Below are positions 11,075 through 22,689 of a DNA stretch of 64,000 bases, piece by piece; position 1 is the stretch's first letter, and the number at the start of each line of letters is the position of its first letter. The DNA lies in the NCBI GenBank assembly GCA_916613615.1, contig OU744736.1, positions 12,101,724 through 12,165,723 of the forward strand, in the 5' to 3' direction. The notes beneath the pieces were generated by a model. It worked only from the letters and a program-made list of their open reading frames with translations. It did not search any database and had not been told where the DNA came from. Made by a program: the position numbers and the translations under genes. Origin of the DNA: Steromphala cineraria (Eukaryota > Mollusca > Gastropoda > Trochida > Trochidae).

Positions 11075-14000
11075 CTTTTTTATTAATTAACTTCTTTGTA
11101 ATTTACTTGCACAGCATAAGAGAGTTATTTTTTACCGAAATCCAAATTATCAATGAGATTGATGAACTGTCATATATGTTGAAAGTTTTGAAGCGATAGC
11201 TTCGGACTCTCGCAATGTGTGTGTATGCGCATGCTCAGAGTCGTATTGGCCCAGTCTGCTCGTATTGGCCCTGTTTTGCTCGTATTGGCCCAGCTTTCCT
11301 GTATCGGCCCAGTTGTGGATTCGTATAGAGAAGGCAATAAAATGTATAAGTGCCATATCATTGATGGTTCATTAATAATAAAGAATAATAGGAGGTTACT
11401 CGTTAACTATCAATATAAACAAACATAACATCATAGCATGGAAATAAATTGTTTATACATGTATAGAAGATCACAAATGACGCCATTTCATACACCTAAT
11501 GTTTGCGCTAGTGCTCAAAATATGAAGAATATCAAACGTGATAATTCCACGTGGTTGTCATTAATAATATTTTAGTCAAAGAATAACTGTTGGAAGAGGT
11601 ATGTTATTAGTATCATTTGAAGAGTGACAAACTGCTCCAAGTTCGCTTTGGAACATATATCTATATTAAAACAAATAAGAATATACACGTTTGGCGTATG
11701 ATTTCTGTATCTAGAGGTTATAACATGTCAATTTTCACATCATACCCCATATCAGCCTGAGACCCCCATATACGCCTGAGGGTCGCAGGGCAGAGTTATG
11801 GGGTATGATATGAAAAGGGACATTTTGTAAACTTTTTAACATAATTATATCATAGTTTTTTTCTAAAGCAAATCCATTATTTTAAGCAAAATTACTGATT
11901 ATTCGTTTTAAAAGGGAGTGCATAATTATAACGAAACGATTATACTTTTGAGAAAGATTATGTGAGGAGCTCCAATTATTCAAATATATATCAAAGCTCT
12001 AGATTACACGCCGCTCTTGTCATAGTGACGTCAAGAACATTTGTTTAATAATGCAAGGGACACAAAATCATCAGGATCCAGACTACAACATTTGTTGGTA
12101 TGTAATATGTGATATGTACAGATGTTCAAAAATAAAAATATATGTCACTTATTATATTTTAGCCTTTTGGTAGGGAGAGAGAGAGGTTTATTTCAGTAAA
12201 GGGGCCACAGACCCATTATACAAAGTATACAATTTGTGCACATTATCGATATTGGTGATGGATATAGATTATCAACCAAGTAACTGTGTCACACGTTTTT
12301 ACGAAACAAGTGCAAAATTGTGTCCAAACCAAGCAATGCACATTTAACAGACACATGGTAAGAGTTCCGTTAATAATTGCAAGAAACATTTCGTTTAAAA
12401 TAGTTTATTTTATACAAAATTTGTGCATTTTAAATCGCATATGGATATCCCGGAAACGGCCTGCTTCATTTGTGACTGTCAGGGGTCACGAACAGTTAAT
12501 TTATGACGTCACAGAGGACGAATACAGGAAATCGTGCACATGTGCACATATCATTTAGCTTTTTCAGTCCTCGACCTTTTTTGAATAAGAGATTGAACAT
12601 AATGTGATTGGCCTGGGTGACATAATAAATGTCTTTTAGAGACATTGATTTATTTGAACAGAGACATAACAAAACTGACGTACCAGAACAATTTATTCTA
12701 AGCTAAAATCAGCATTTTCACAAAATAAAACACCGAGCAACATTCTCCTTTTCAGTCAAATGCGGGTTTTAAAAACATTTCGAGCACTTATGCTTCATGG
12801 GAATGCCTCCTTCCTATCTTAGAAATACACAAATCAAGAAAAAAATAACTTCATATCTCCAACTCCAAACACATTTATTTAGTCATGACAGGTTACCATG
12901 CCAAGTGCAAATGTTTAATTTTACTCATGTTTCTTGTGAAACAATATTGTTTCAATAGACAAAACCGAGCAATCAAGTCATAAGAGCATTTAATAACAAT
13001 ATTGCTATATATTGTTGTAACAGCGCATGTCTTCAAACCTAAAACAAACCATGACACAGTATTTGCATTGTACAATATTATCCCAAATCAATAAATTATG
13101 TTACAATGGTTTTCAGTTATCGCTTCCAATAGAATATTATAGGCATTTAAAAGAAAAAAGAAAATATCTATTCTTGTTCAATATCAAGACGTATTATTGG
13201 ACTTAGAACTCAACATTAAAACATTTTTGGAAAATAACTGCGAACTTTATATAATAAAAAGAAAAATCAATTCCATGTTTACATTCATACTGGATATTAT
13301 GTGTCAATTCAAAGCGCAGCTAACAAAGCTATGACAAAGAAAAGATGTACACATAAAGCATAAAGGCATTAATATTCTTCATGCATTATCTAAAACTCAA
13401 ACTACATTATGATAGAAACTGTGTTTATGGTGCACTGTGTTCCAAAAGAAACCACTGTATTTGATAAAGAGGATGATATCAATCCAACATAAATAATATT
13501 CAGAAACCATAATTCCCATTACGATGTAGTGTCTTAACAATATTCAAACTAGTACAGATATAACATATAAACGAAATTGTCTGATAATTTTTCACATTTC
13601 ACTGTCTCGAAAATCAATCTGTTTTACTACAGCTACAAAATATCGTTGATTTGGAAATATTGACCTTGGGATTCTTCCCGGTCCTTTTTCAAGGCAAGTG
13701 GTACAACACGTTGCGTCACTTTACTAGCCTCGATTCATTGCAATTTGTGATGGATGATACTTTCTTGGAAAGGCATGACCATATGGTTCATGATGATACT
13801 TTCGATGACAAAAAGTTTAATTTTATGCCTTGTCTCAATGAATAGTCATATCGGTCATAACGACGCTGTCAACTCAATGGGACGCCATATATAGTTAATT
13901 ATATAGGTAGGTAGATGACACACTTTTCTCAGGGTATTGCAAAATAGTTCATTTGAACATGTATATGTAGTTCAAGACGGCACTCTTTTCTCAGGATATA

Positions 14001-14464
14001 GCAAAATAGTTCAACAGTTCAAATCAGTTCAGACACTAAATTTCAAAGTGATATGTCTAAAGTTGAAATTGTAGATCAAAGTATAGCCACTTTCGCCTAA
14101 ATATATGACAATAAAGTTTAAGACGACGCTGTCTTCTCAATGATGACGCAGTGTCTCGATGTTTAAAAAAGCCATAAAGTCCAAGATGGCCATCGATATA
14201 CTCACATTATTCAGTAAGTTTTTCCTTTTTTGGCCCATTTACAGATCCCTGGTCTGCCCTTTTGGCCCAAGGCAATGGGACAACAACCTATAACTTGGCT
14301 AATACAGTAACAAAACTTGTAAAATAATACCGAATGATTTTTAAAAAAAATATTCATAGAATTCATGAAGGGATTGGGCAACAAGCTCAGAAAGGCTCAT
14401 CAAAGGCCGCTCCAATACATTTACATGTGTTAATATAAAGAATATTATATAAGTGTCCATGACA

Positions 14465-14560
14465 TACTATGTTTACGACACGAGTGGCTTAATATTAGTA
14501 TTTCCCGAGCGAGAGCGAGGGATATACTGATATTTAGGCACGAGTGTTGTAAACATAGTA
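14465..14560. repeat. Foldback hairpin, duplicate in unit 2
   Basis: Copy of the 10127-10222 hairpin carried along by the 4,338-bp tandem duplication, with the same arms and centre. Confidence 0.75.
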
Positions 14561-15280
14561 ATTCATGGGCACGAATATGATATTTTGTTTATTACCGTAG
14601 TCCCAAAATTTAAGGAAACACTCAAAACCTACTTCTTAGCTCAGGCGGACAAGCCGCCGTCAGCCTGTATACATTGTGTCGTCATAGGTGAACCGTGACA
14701 TCAAAGCATTGTTTTATAGCGTGATGTCACAATGAAAAAGTGATATTTTGCCCTAGGGCAACATGTGAAAAATATGAACCTTTATATATGACTGCCCTCG
14801 TAGGTAATACATACTAACAAATTAAAGTAAGTGACGTTTGACAAATCATAGCACATTTTCGAAGACATACAAGGTGCATTTATACAATATTATTTATTTG
14901 TCAGTCATAACATATTAATGTGCTTATGCTAGCCTACAAGTTTGATTGCTTTAAATAAATTTGCGCACTTTTAGACATCTGTCATTATAAAATCCCCCAA
15001 AAAAATGTTTGTAGACCTTTCCTTGTGATTCAGATTTTCCAAATGTAAAGGTTGTATTATTCTTCTACGTCAAGCTATGGTTGAAAAATATGTTTTTTTA
15101 AAACATCATTTTTCTAAATGCGTTGTAAATTTAGCTTGAATGTTAGCAAGTATGATAGTAACCATGTCCATATCGTTTAAATATTCTTCCCACAATTTTG
15201 TTAGTTCAGCTGTTTACTGTTGACAAAGTAACCATATTTTGTTACATATGCTACACATTATTTTTTATTACTATAATGTT

Positions 15281-15412
15281 TTTAATCAGGTTTTTCCGTA
15301 TTGGTCCAGTTACAGGTCCAAGGTCTGCTGTATTGGCCCGAGGCGAAGCCAAAGGCCAACACAGAAGACCGAGGACCTGTAACTGGACCAATACGAAAAA
15401 CTTGATTAATGA
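15281..15412. repeat. Long palindrome, duplicate in unit 2
   Basis: Copy of the 10943-11074 palindrome. Two of the four substitutions seen between the duplicated units lie at its outer edges (15281 and 15414). Confidence 0.8.
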
Positions 15413-16256
15413 CGTTTTTATTAATTAACTTCTTTGTAATTTACTTGCACAGCATAAGAGAGTTATTTTTTACCGAAATCCAAATTATCAATGAGATTGA
15501 TGAACTGTCATATATGTTGAAAGTTTTGAAGCGATAGCTTCGGACTCTCGCAATGTGTGTGTATGCGCATGCTCAGAGTCGTATTGGCCCAGTCTGCTCG
15601 TATTGGCCCTGTTTTGCTCGTATTGGCCCAGCTTTCCTGTATCGGCCCAGTTGTGGATTCGTATAGAGAAGGCAATAAAATGTATAAGTGCCATATCATT
15701 GATGGTTCATTAATAATAAAGAATAATAGGAGGTTACTCGTTAACTATCAATATAAACAAACATAACATCATAGCATGGAAATAAATTGTTTATACATGT
15801 ATAGAAGATCACAAATGACGCCATTTCATACACCTAATGTTTGCGCTAGTGCTCAAAATATGAAGAATATCAAACGTGATAATTCCACGTGGTTGTCATT
15901 AATAATATTTTAGTCAAAGAATAACTGTTGGAAGAGGTATGTTATTAGTATCATTTGAAAAGTGACAAACTGCTCCAAGTTCGCTTTGGAACATATATCT
16001 ATATTAAAACAAATAAGAATATACACGTTTGAAAAAGTACAACATCTTGAACTGTGTTATTGCTTATAATGAAAAGGAAGAGAATTTCATTGATAACAGA
16101 TTCTTTATTCATGGTATGCGACATTTCAACACAAATAATGGTGTCGTTCTCAAACATGTTGTGGTCCTTCAGATGGATGTTAGTCTAGGTAGAAATCAGG
16201 ATAAATTAAATAACAAAGACATTCAACTACTTATAACAATGAAACTTTTATCCAAT

Positions 16257-19200
16257 CTATCCCGTTGTATCAGCCCAGGAGTAGACGTAACCATCATATC
16301 GAACCATAACCCCACAGACGGATTCATCAAATGTTGCAAATGTCTTCATACTGTGGCTGACACTCTCCGATATCGCTAACCTGCCCCCAGAACCGCCCAT
16401 GTCTGTCCTCACCCAACCAGGATGCAAGGCTGTCACCAGCACCCCGTCTGGAGACATTTCATTGGCTAATATTGCGGACGCCATATTGAGCGCGCATTTC
16501 GACGACTGGTACTGGTAATTCATCCTCTTGTTCTGGTACATGAGGCCTACGAGGCCCATGACGCTGGACACGTTAATAACAGCAGCCTTGTTACAGCTCA
16601 ACTTCCCCCCTGGCTGATTTCCGGCAGCTTTCTTCAGGAGTTGACGAAAGGACTTTGCGACAAGAAGCGGACCTGAAACATACAATGAATTTCAGGGTTG
16701 TTAAAGGATTCCAGTACGATTTTAAATTAATTCTAGCAAAAGTTTGAGTTATAAAAGATATTCTCACAAATTATTATTTTTGTCTGTCAACGAGTTAAGT
16801 ATTTACAGAATTTTAAACCTTCGTCTTTGAGCGATGACGGGGGTCGCCATTTTATTTGAAAATGTGAGGTCATCGATACACCACAAGAAATCGATGCAAG
16901 GAGCTTACATTATCAACTCTGTACATCTTTGTGCAGTGGAGTTTCCATGATTTGACCAGAATTGCTGAATGTGTGCGCTGCACACTTTGTTAACGTAAAA
17001 CATAGTTGTGCCTCGAAACGACCCAGTCGTCGGACAGATTATTCAACAAGCAACTACGACTAATATGCGGTTTTGTCTAGTATTATTAACGATATGTATT
17101 ATCTAAAACACCTAAAATAAATAAATAAATGTTTTTAAAAACGAGCAAGAGTATACTATCTTGTCGTGTTCTTTGTATTTTTTTCTGATTAAAACATGGT
17201 ACTTAATGTTTATCTGAAATATTTTGACGTACTATATAAATACTCATTTTTTATCTTAAATTAACACTTTCAAAGTAGAAAACGTTTCCTTGAAATTTGA
17301 TACATCAAACGTGCATGTAAATGATTTATCTGTTATATACATATTATCAATCACTAAGACTTTTGCATATCATTTGTATATCTTTCCAAAAATAAGAAAG
17401 GATATTTTTAATGACATTTTATTTTCTCAGAGTTATTACGATAGGTTTTTTTAAAATCCGGTACTCTTCCACATTCAATCTGTGGATTTTTAAAAAGCCT
17501 AAAGTCAGTTTGAAAGGGGGGAAATAATTTTTTTTATGAACGTGTTAAAATCATTGCATTATTTTTAAAATATAAAAAAGGAAATATTCAATGTAAAACA
17601 TTGCATAAATTACGTAAATCTAGTATTTTGCCAAAAAAATTGAAGGGTTAATTAAGAGACATACGTTGTGATAATTTGTGCATTGTTATCATTAAAATAT
17701 TGAATAAAAAAAATAAAATTAAATAGTTAAATAATTTTATTTACTAAAAGATATAATAAGAAGAAAGCTCCAAACAAATATGGGTTATTCAGCAACATCA
17801 TAGCAACTTAGATAAAAAAACACTCGATGATATAAAGAAATTTTGTGATAATTATTTTGTATTCTTGACCCGGCATGTCTTTACTGAAGCCGTGACGGTT
17901 GTTACAGTCTCATGTTTGACGGACCGTCACCACCCACCATTGAATCTAACGGTGTCTCCTAATTTCGTGGTGTGTCGCTGACGTCATATTCCCGGTGTTT
18001 CTCGCTCCCGTTTACCGTTCGAGATACCAATATGGCGTCCCCCATCGATGCTGGTAAACTTGATTTTTCCCAACTTTGAATTTTTATTGCAGATTTGGTG
18101 ATTTAGCTAAAAATTATTAGCCAAAGTTGAAGGATTTATCAATATACATTGTTTTAAAACGCTCTTTTTCATTATTCATTGGAATTTTCCTTTAAGCCTG
18201 TCTATCATCAAACAATTATCGGTTAGCTGTTACGCATAAACACCCTTTTATAGATGATGACTTCATATCACTCTCTTTATATACGGAAATTGCGGTTATC
18301 CTGAGGATAAATTTAATCCTAATATTTATTCTCTAAACATAGAATACCAAATAACCAATATTGTCTTCAAAATGTAATTCTGGAATTTTCTGATTAGATA
18401 AATGGCGATCTAGCTTAAAGATTCAGACTCTGTATATAGAGATAATTACCCGAGTTAGTGTCTTTCTTTGAAACGAGTGTGAATTTTTGTATTGCCCGAG
18501 CGAGAGCAAGGGTCATAAACTAATTTGCATGACGCTTCGTAAAAATCACATGGCACACTTCCGATGGTAAACCTTGCGTTATTATCCATTCAATGATCTC
18601 ATTTTATTCTATAAGAAATACCTAGAAAACGGGCTGCTTTCTTTGCGACGGATGGCTTAAGTGACGTCATGATAAATGGTTTTATGACGTCATAGTAGAA
18701 AATATACTGTAGAAATAGTGCGATCATTTTTGAACAAACGAAGTGTGAATATAGAGAATACTAAACGACGTCCAGTTTAATAACATATTTATGAAACGAG
18801 TGAATGGGATTCGTATTTAACGAGCGAGTTTCATAAATATGTTATTAAACTGGACAGAGTTTAGTATTTTATTTATTACACTCTTTAGATTATTGATATA
18901 AAATGAAAATAATGTTTATTCTCCATTTTCGTAGTTGTGCGTAGGAATACAATTCTTACAATGGATGCATATGTAGTGTCATTAGACTTTGAGGTCATGA
19001 GTTAGTCCGTTAATAACAGCTTTAATTTTGAACAGTGCAAATTGAAAACTCTCATTCAATTATTGTTGTGTTATAGTTCCTACAAACACAAATTGGCGAG
19101 TTAACAAACCTATCTGTCGCTGAATTGTGCGAATGAACGTTAGATTGTGTGAATCAATGGCAAGTGATTGTGACGTCATCGGAATGTGCGTTTTCAAGAG

Positions 19201-22200
19201 CGATTCAGTATGTGTGAGCTAGTATCAGTGGGAGGAACACTGTTCTTGTTTGTGATCCATGGTGAAAATAGTTTGGGGAATACTGTCTTCAAATTAAAAT
19301 TTCATCTTTATTCTAAAACAAAAAGAACCACTGCTTTGAATGGCAAGCCCGACGTTGAGTTGCAAAACGCTGCTAGGAGCTTAGGACTGCAAGGGAGATA
19401 ACTCTTAAACTTTTAAGCGTTTCGACGAATTTGAACTTGTTGCCAATAAAGATAACGTTGCTAATGCTTACAGTAGATCACCAAAAATTGGGTTGCTTTA
19501 TCGAAATTCTGAAATACTGACGCTGACATTTCAAGAATCGACCGTAATTTGGAAGGGATGACCTGGCCAGATCTACTATCGAATGCCGACCCTGATTTCG
19601 AGGTCATGTTTACATTTGAAGATGAATGTGGAGGTATCTCTGATTCTTTGTATTGTTTCTCGCACAATTTAATCATAAACAAATAAACACGTTTGTAAAA
19701 AGAATTTTACTTTTATCTCGTATTGTTTTCGTTTGGACAGAGAACAATATTGATTTTGATAGCAATTTTGTTTGACATCGTCAACTGATAACTTGTCATA
19801 CGAGAGCAGGAAAGTAGTTCCGGATGCGATCGCTTTCACGTGCAATGTTTCACAACAGTGTTGAATAACATGTCATTGTTTCACAACTCAATATCTTCAA
19901 CGAGAGTGTAATAAACGGTCTTATCCTATCCTTTTCTACATTGTAAACCCCTGAGGATATTTATTTTTTTACACTTATTATTAACTTGTTTAAGTTTCCT
20001 CAGTTTGTGTAACCAAGTAAACTCCATATGACTCCAAGAAGTATTTTAAAGCAGTTTATGGTTTTAATCATTGTTCAGTCGATTATTGTTGTTTATCTTC
20101 GATTTTTTTCGTCACTTTGGTCTCATTTTGCAAACGTCTCTTTTATTGCTTAGTCAATTTCATCTGATCTATTGGAATAGTTTGTCTTTTCAAAATTATA
20201 AATCAATGATTATTTTCGATTCATTTTAAATGAATGTCAATCAACATTTGTTACTAGTATTGAACCGAGAATATAAAACCGTTTTCTAAATTAAGCTCAG
20301 GAATCAGTAATTTAATGTCAAAGGGGCAGCAGCACATTATTAGGGCTAATATAAGGTGATGTCAGGAAAATGAAAATACATGGTTTCAATTGAAAGATAA
20401 GGCATCTAAACTAAATGAAGCAGTAAAAAATCAAATATATAATGTACCGTTCAGCCATGAGATTTCTGTTTCATACACCAATTAAAATAAAAGTGTTCAC
20501 ACAAAAAATGGCCGCCAATAGGTTAATCTTTACATTTTTTCCTCTGACTATGGATGATTGGTTTGTGTAATCAGATTTTCAAACAAATCCCTTAAAACGT
20601 GCTACAGTTCCTTTAAATGTTCAAATGCAGCAAAATATGCGAAACATCATGAACTGTTCTCCTTCCGTGCGAACAAACTAGTTAAAAGTATGTATACCTT
20701 TTTATCAAACATTAAACTCTGAATAAAACGAAGCACTGTCGATAGCTGTATATCATCGACCAGTTTCAATATATTGCTTCCATCTTTTATTCGATACGGC
20801 ATAATGATGCTAAATATATCAATCATCAGTGCGAACGAATTTGTCAACATTAATTTGCCCTTTCTATAGTAGCCGACCCTTTCATTTCAAGATTACAATA
20901 CATACTAATCTAAAGCATAATAGATATTTGAATATGTATATCACGTTTTATGTTAGATATATCTGCTTTCCTTTTATTTGTATTATCCTTTGTTACATAC
21001 AGGATATTAATTACTATCAACTAATATGCAACACATTGATAGTGCGAGTTCTATTGAAGAAAAAACTGTTTTGTATTAGTATATGTGTTGTTTATAACAA
21101 TAAGCTCTTCAGCTCTTGTATCGCCACAGTTGTTATGCGGTTAAAAAAAAAGTGCAATTGAACTGGTTTGACCAAGGATTTTCATAAAAGTCTTTGGTTT
21201 GACTTCCACACATATAACCAGTCAACAGCGAACTACTTGTAATCTAAGACGTTCCGCAAATCAGTTGAGAACACGCGTCTATCGTGTGAACCATGTATCG
21301 TAGACTTATATATAGCCACCAAACTGCAAGTGAATAAACCCTCGACCATGACCCAGAAAGTCTTATCAAACAACTGTTTGATTAGTATCGTCCTGACCTG
21401 AATTATGTTAACACTGAACATGACTCTTGCGAAATGACGATAAGCAGACATTAATGATCTAAATTATGGTAGTTATTTAGAATTTTTCATTAATACTTTA
21501 ATGGATAGAGCGGTTCTCGCCTTAATCTTTTCACAAGGCTCTTCAATAAAAGAAATAGTTATATATCTGAAATTATTTCATTATTACTGTGTCATCGTGA
21601 ATATTTATTCATCAAAGATAGCCTTTTAAATGACACTTTAAGGTTGCTTTAGGTGATTCATTTTTTAAAAACCACAGAAATTTACATCCTAACGTGGTTT
21701 AACAAAAACATGTGTCGTCACAATTAAGCAGTTTAAATGTTAACTTGCTCTTACTGTTTAAATGTTTAAAGTCAATATCTGTCACAGCCATGTGTGTTTA
21801 CTTAGTCTCAATGACGCAACAAGGTCAAAGCTCATGCAGTGTCTTGCAATTGGGGGGCAGGTCATCCGTCACACTAGACTGCTTAACGAGCTAAGGGCAG
21901 ATAATTTCGGAAACTGACTCTAATAGTTGGTAATGTGAACCTTGTAGTTGCAGTAGGGAGATATCACTCCTTGGTATGTTGTTAACGGGTTTGTTGCACA
22001 TATTGACACAGATCTTACACGCTAGACAGCTTTGAATTTATATGAGGACTTTAAACTGTTAGCTGCCCAATACAGAGTGAAGTGTGGCAATATTTAAGAC
22101 GACGAGTATTTCTATATAAACCAGTTTTTGTATATAAGATGAAGTTACTTCTTTCACATAATGTTTATTTCAACACACACAAAAATAAAATTACGTTTTA

Positions 22201-22689
22201 ACTGACACCATTTTACTTGATGCACTTCTCAAGCATTATTCAGACTGAAAAAATGATTTTACATGTATGAAATGCATGTAACTATAATTAATTTTGCAAT
22301 GAGATGTGAAAAAATTGTGTCTTACTAGTGGCATTTGAGTCAAAATGGAAGTTCATCCCCTCCCGTGTGAGATGGTCGAGTCCATCTTCTTTGCTGTTGA
22401 CTCCTGCGTTGTTAAGGAGCAGATTGAGACCAGCATCTCCGACCTGGGACTCCACCAGTACCCGGGCAGCTTCAATACTATCATCGTCAGTCACGTCCAG
22501 TTGGAGCACTCGAAGGTTCTTGTGTTCACTTCCCAACTCTTGCAAGTTCGTCGCTTGCTCAGGCTTTCGACAACCTGCAAACAAAATCTTTGGAGGATTT
22601 GGAAGCTGTAGAAACTGTTTGACGAATTCAAGCCCCAGACCTCTGCTTGACCCCGTTATAAGGACGTTGGTGGGTGATAAGGACGTCAT
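16257..22689 (-). CDS. Short-chain dehydrogenase/reductase, C-factor-like (SDR gene A)
   Basis: Two exons: 22689-22326 (start MTSLSPTNVLITG) and 16672-16257 (stop), joined through GTAAGA and TTTCAG sites. Codon 122 is split after its first base and the product is 259 aa. It is expected to be a cytosolic NAD(P)-dependent oxidoreductase with a Rossmann fold; the substrate is unknown. Visible motifs are TGSSRGLG (12-19, dinucleotide binding), LDVTDDDS (64-71), NNAG (93-96), the catalytic Ser in INVSS (about 158), YQSSK (Tyr176, Lys180) and PGWVRTDMGG. The Ser-Tyr spacing is 18, longer than the common 13, but all four paralogs share it. It is the most upstream-lying member of a four-gene minus-strand array. 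Its intron (5.65 kb) is repeat-rich. The frame is intact in both exons, so it looks functional. The family call comes from motifs and overall resemblance to animal C-factor-like SDRs. Confidence 0.92.
18662..18693. promoter_or_regulatory. Paired TGACGTCA (CRE-like) sites
   Basis: Two perfect TGACGTCA palindromes lie about 20 bp apart. The surrounding sequence (AAACGGGCTGCTTTCTTTG upstream) resembles 8110-8175, where AAACGGCCTGCTTCATTTG precedes another TGACGTCA. The sites may therefore be part of an interspersed repeat rather than a host promoter. Confidence 0.3.
18757..18870. repeat. Foldback hairpin in intron of SDR A
   Basis: The left arm (TACTAAACGACGTCCAGTTT, continuing AATAACATATTTATGAAACG) is mirrored by the right arm (CGAGTTTCATAAATATGTTA ... 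ACTGGACAGAGTTTAGTA). The loop contains AACGAGCGAG. Arms of about 44 bp are separated by about 25 bp, and there is no coding content. Confidence 0.8.
20322..20612 (-). mobile_element. TTAA-type MITE, AGGGGCAG family, copy 1
   Basis: The left end reads AGGGGCAGCAGCACATTATT and the right end AAAACGTGCTACAGTTCCT followed by TTAA. Internal words such as AATATAAGGTGATGTCAGGA, GTTCAGCCATG, AATGGCCGCCAAT and GACTATGGATGATTGGTTTG are shared with copies at 36101-36456 (opposite orientation) and 38282-38632 (same orientation). The ~290-bp length without an ORF fits a non-autonomous DNA transposon. Confidence 0.85.

Larger units (their letters stand above)
7354..11691 (+). repeat. 4,338-bp tandem duplication, unit 1
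   Basis: The unit from TGGCGTATGATTTCTG at 7354 recurs head to tail from 11692, and every landmark is offset by exactly 4,338 bases. The two copies are almost identical. I noticed four substitutions: 8290 C versus 12628 A, 10943 A versus 15281 T, 11076 T versus 15414 G, and 11622 G versus 15960 A. The unit has several small ORFs of 90 codons or fewer without recognisable products. It contains two palindromic elements, listed separately, and a CATACCCCAT...ATGGGGTATG inverted pair near 7404-7470. Confidence 0.97.
11692..16029 (+). repeat. 4,338-bp tandem duplication, unit 2
   Basis: Second unit of the head-to-tail duplication. Its last bases (ATACACGTTTG) match the end of unit 1, and the junction with unique sequence is at 16030-16031 with a 2-bp ambiguity (TG). 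It ends about 230 bp short of the stop codon of SDR gene A, so the duplication abuts the 3' end of that minus-strand gene. Near identity between units means either a very recent event, concerted evolution, or a collapsed or duplicated assembly segment. Confidence 0.97.
16673..22325 (-). other. Intron of SDR gene A
   Basis: Intron bounded by GTAAG (minus strand, 22325) and TTTCAG (16673). It holds a TGACGTCA pair at 18662-18693, hairpin elements at about 18480-18540 and 18757-18870, and a TTAA-type MITE at 20322-20612. Around 19515-19685 an open plus-strand stretch reads NLEGMTWPDLL and then DPDFEVMFTFEDECGG before a stop; it looks like a protein-coding remnant, but I cannot name it. The rest shows no gene. 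Confidence 0.7.

Noticed and set aside
16029..16379. 116-codon plus-strand ORF at the duplication edge
   Set aside because: Its second half overlaps the 3' coding end of SDR A in antisense and the first half is low-complexity AT-rich sequence.
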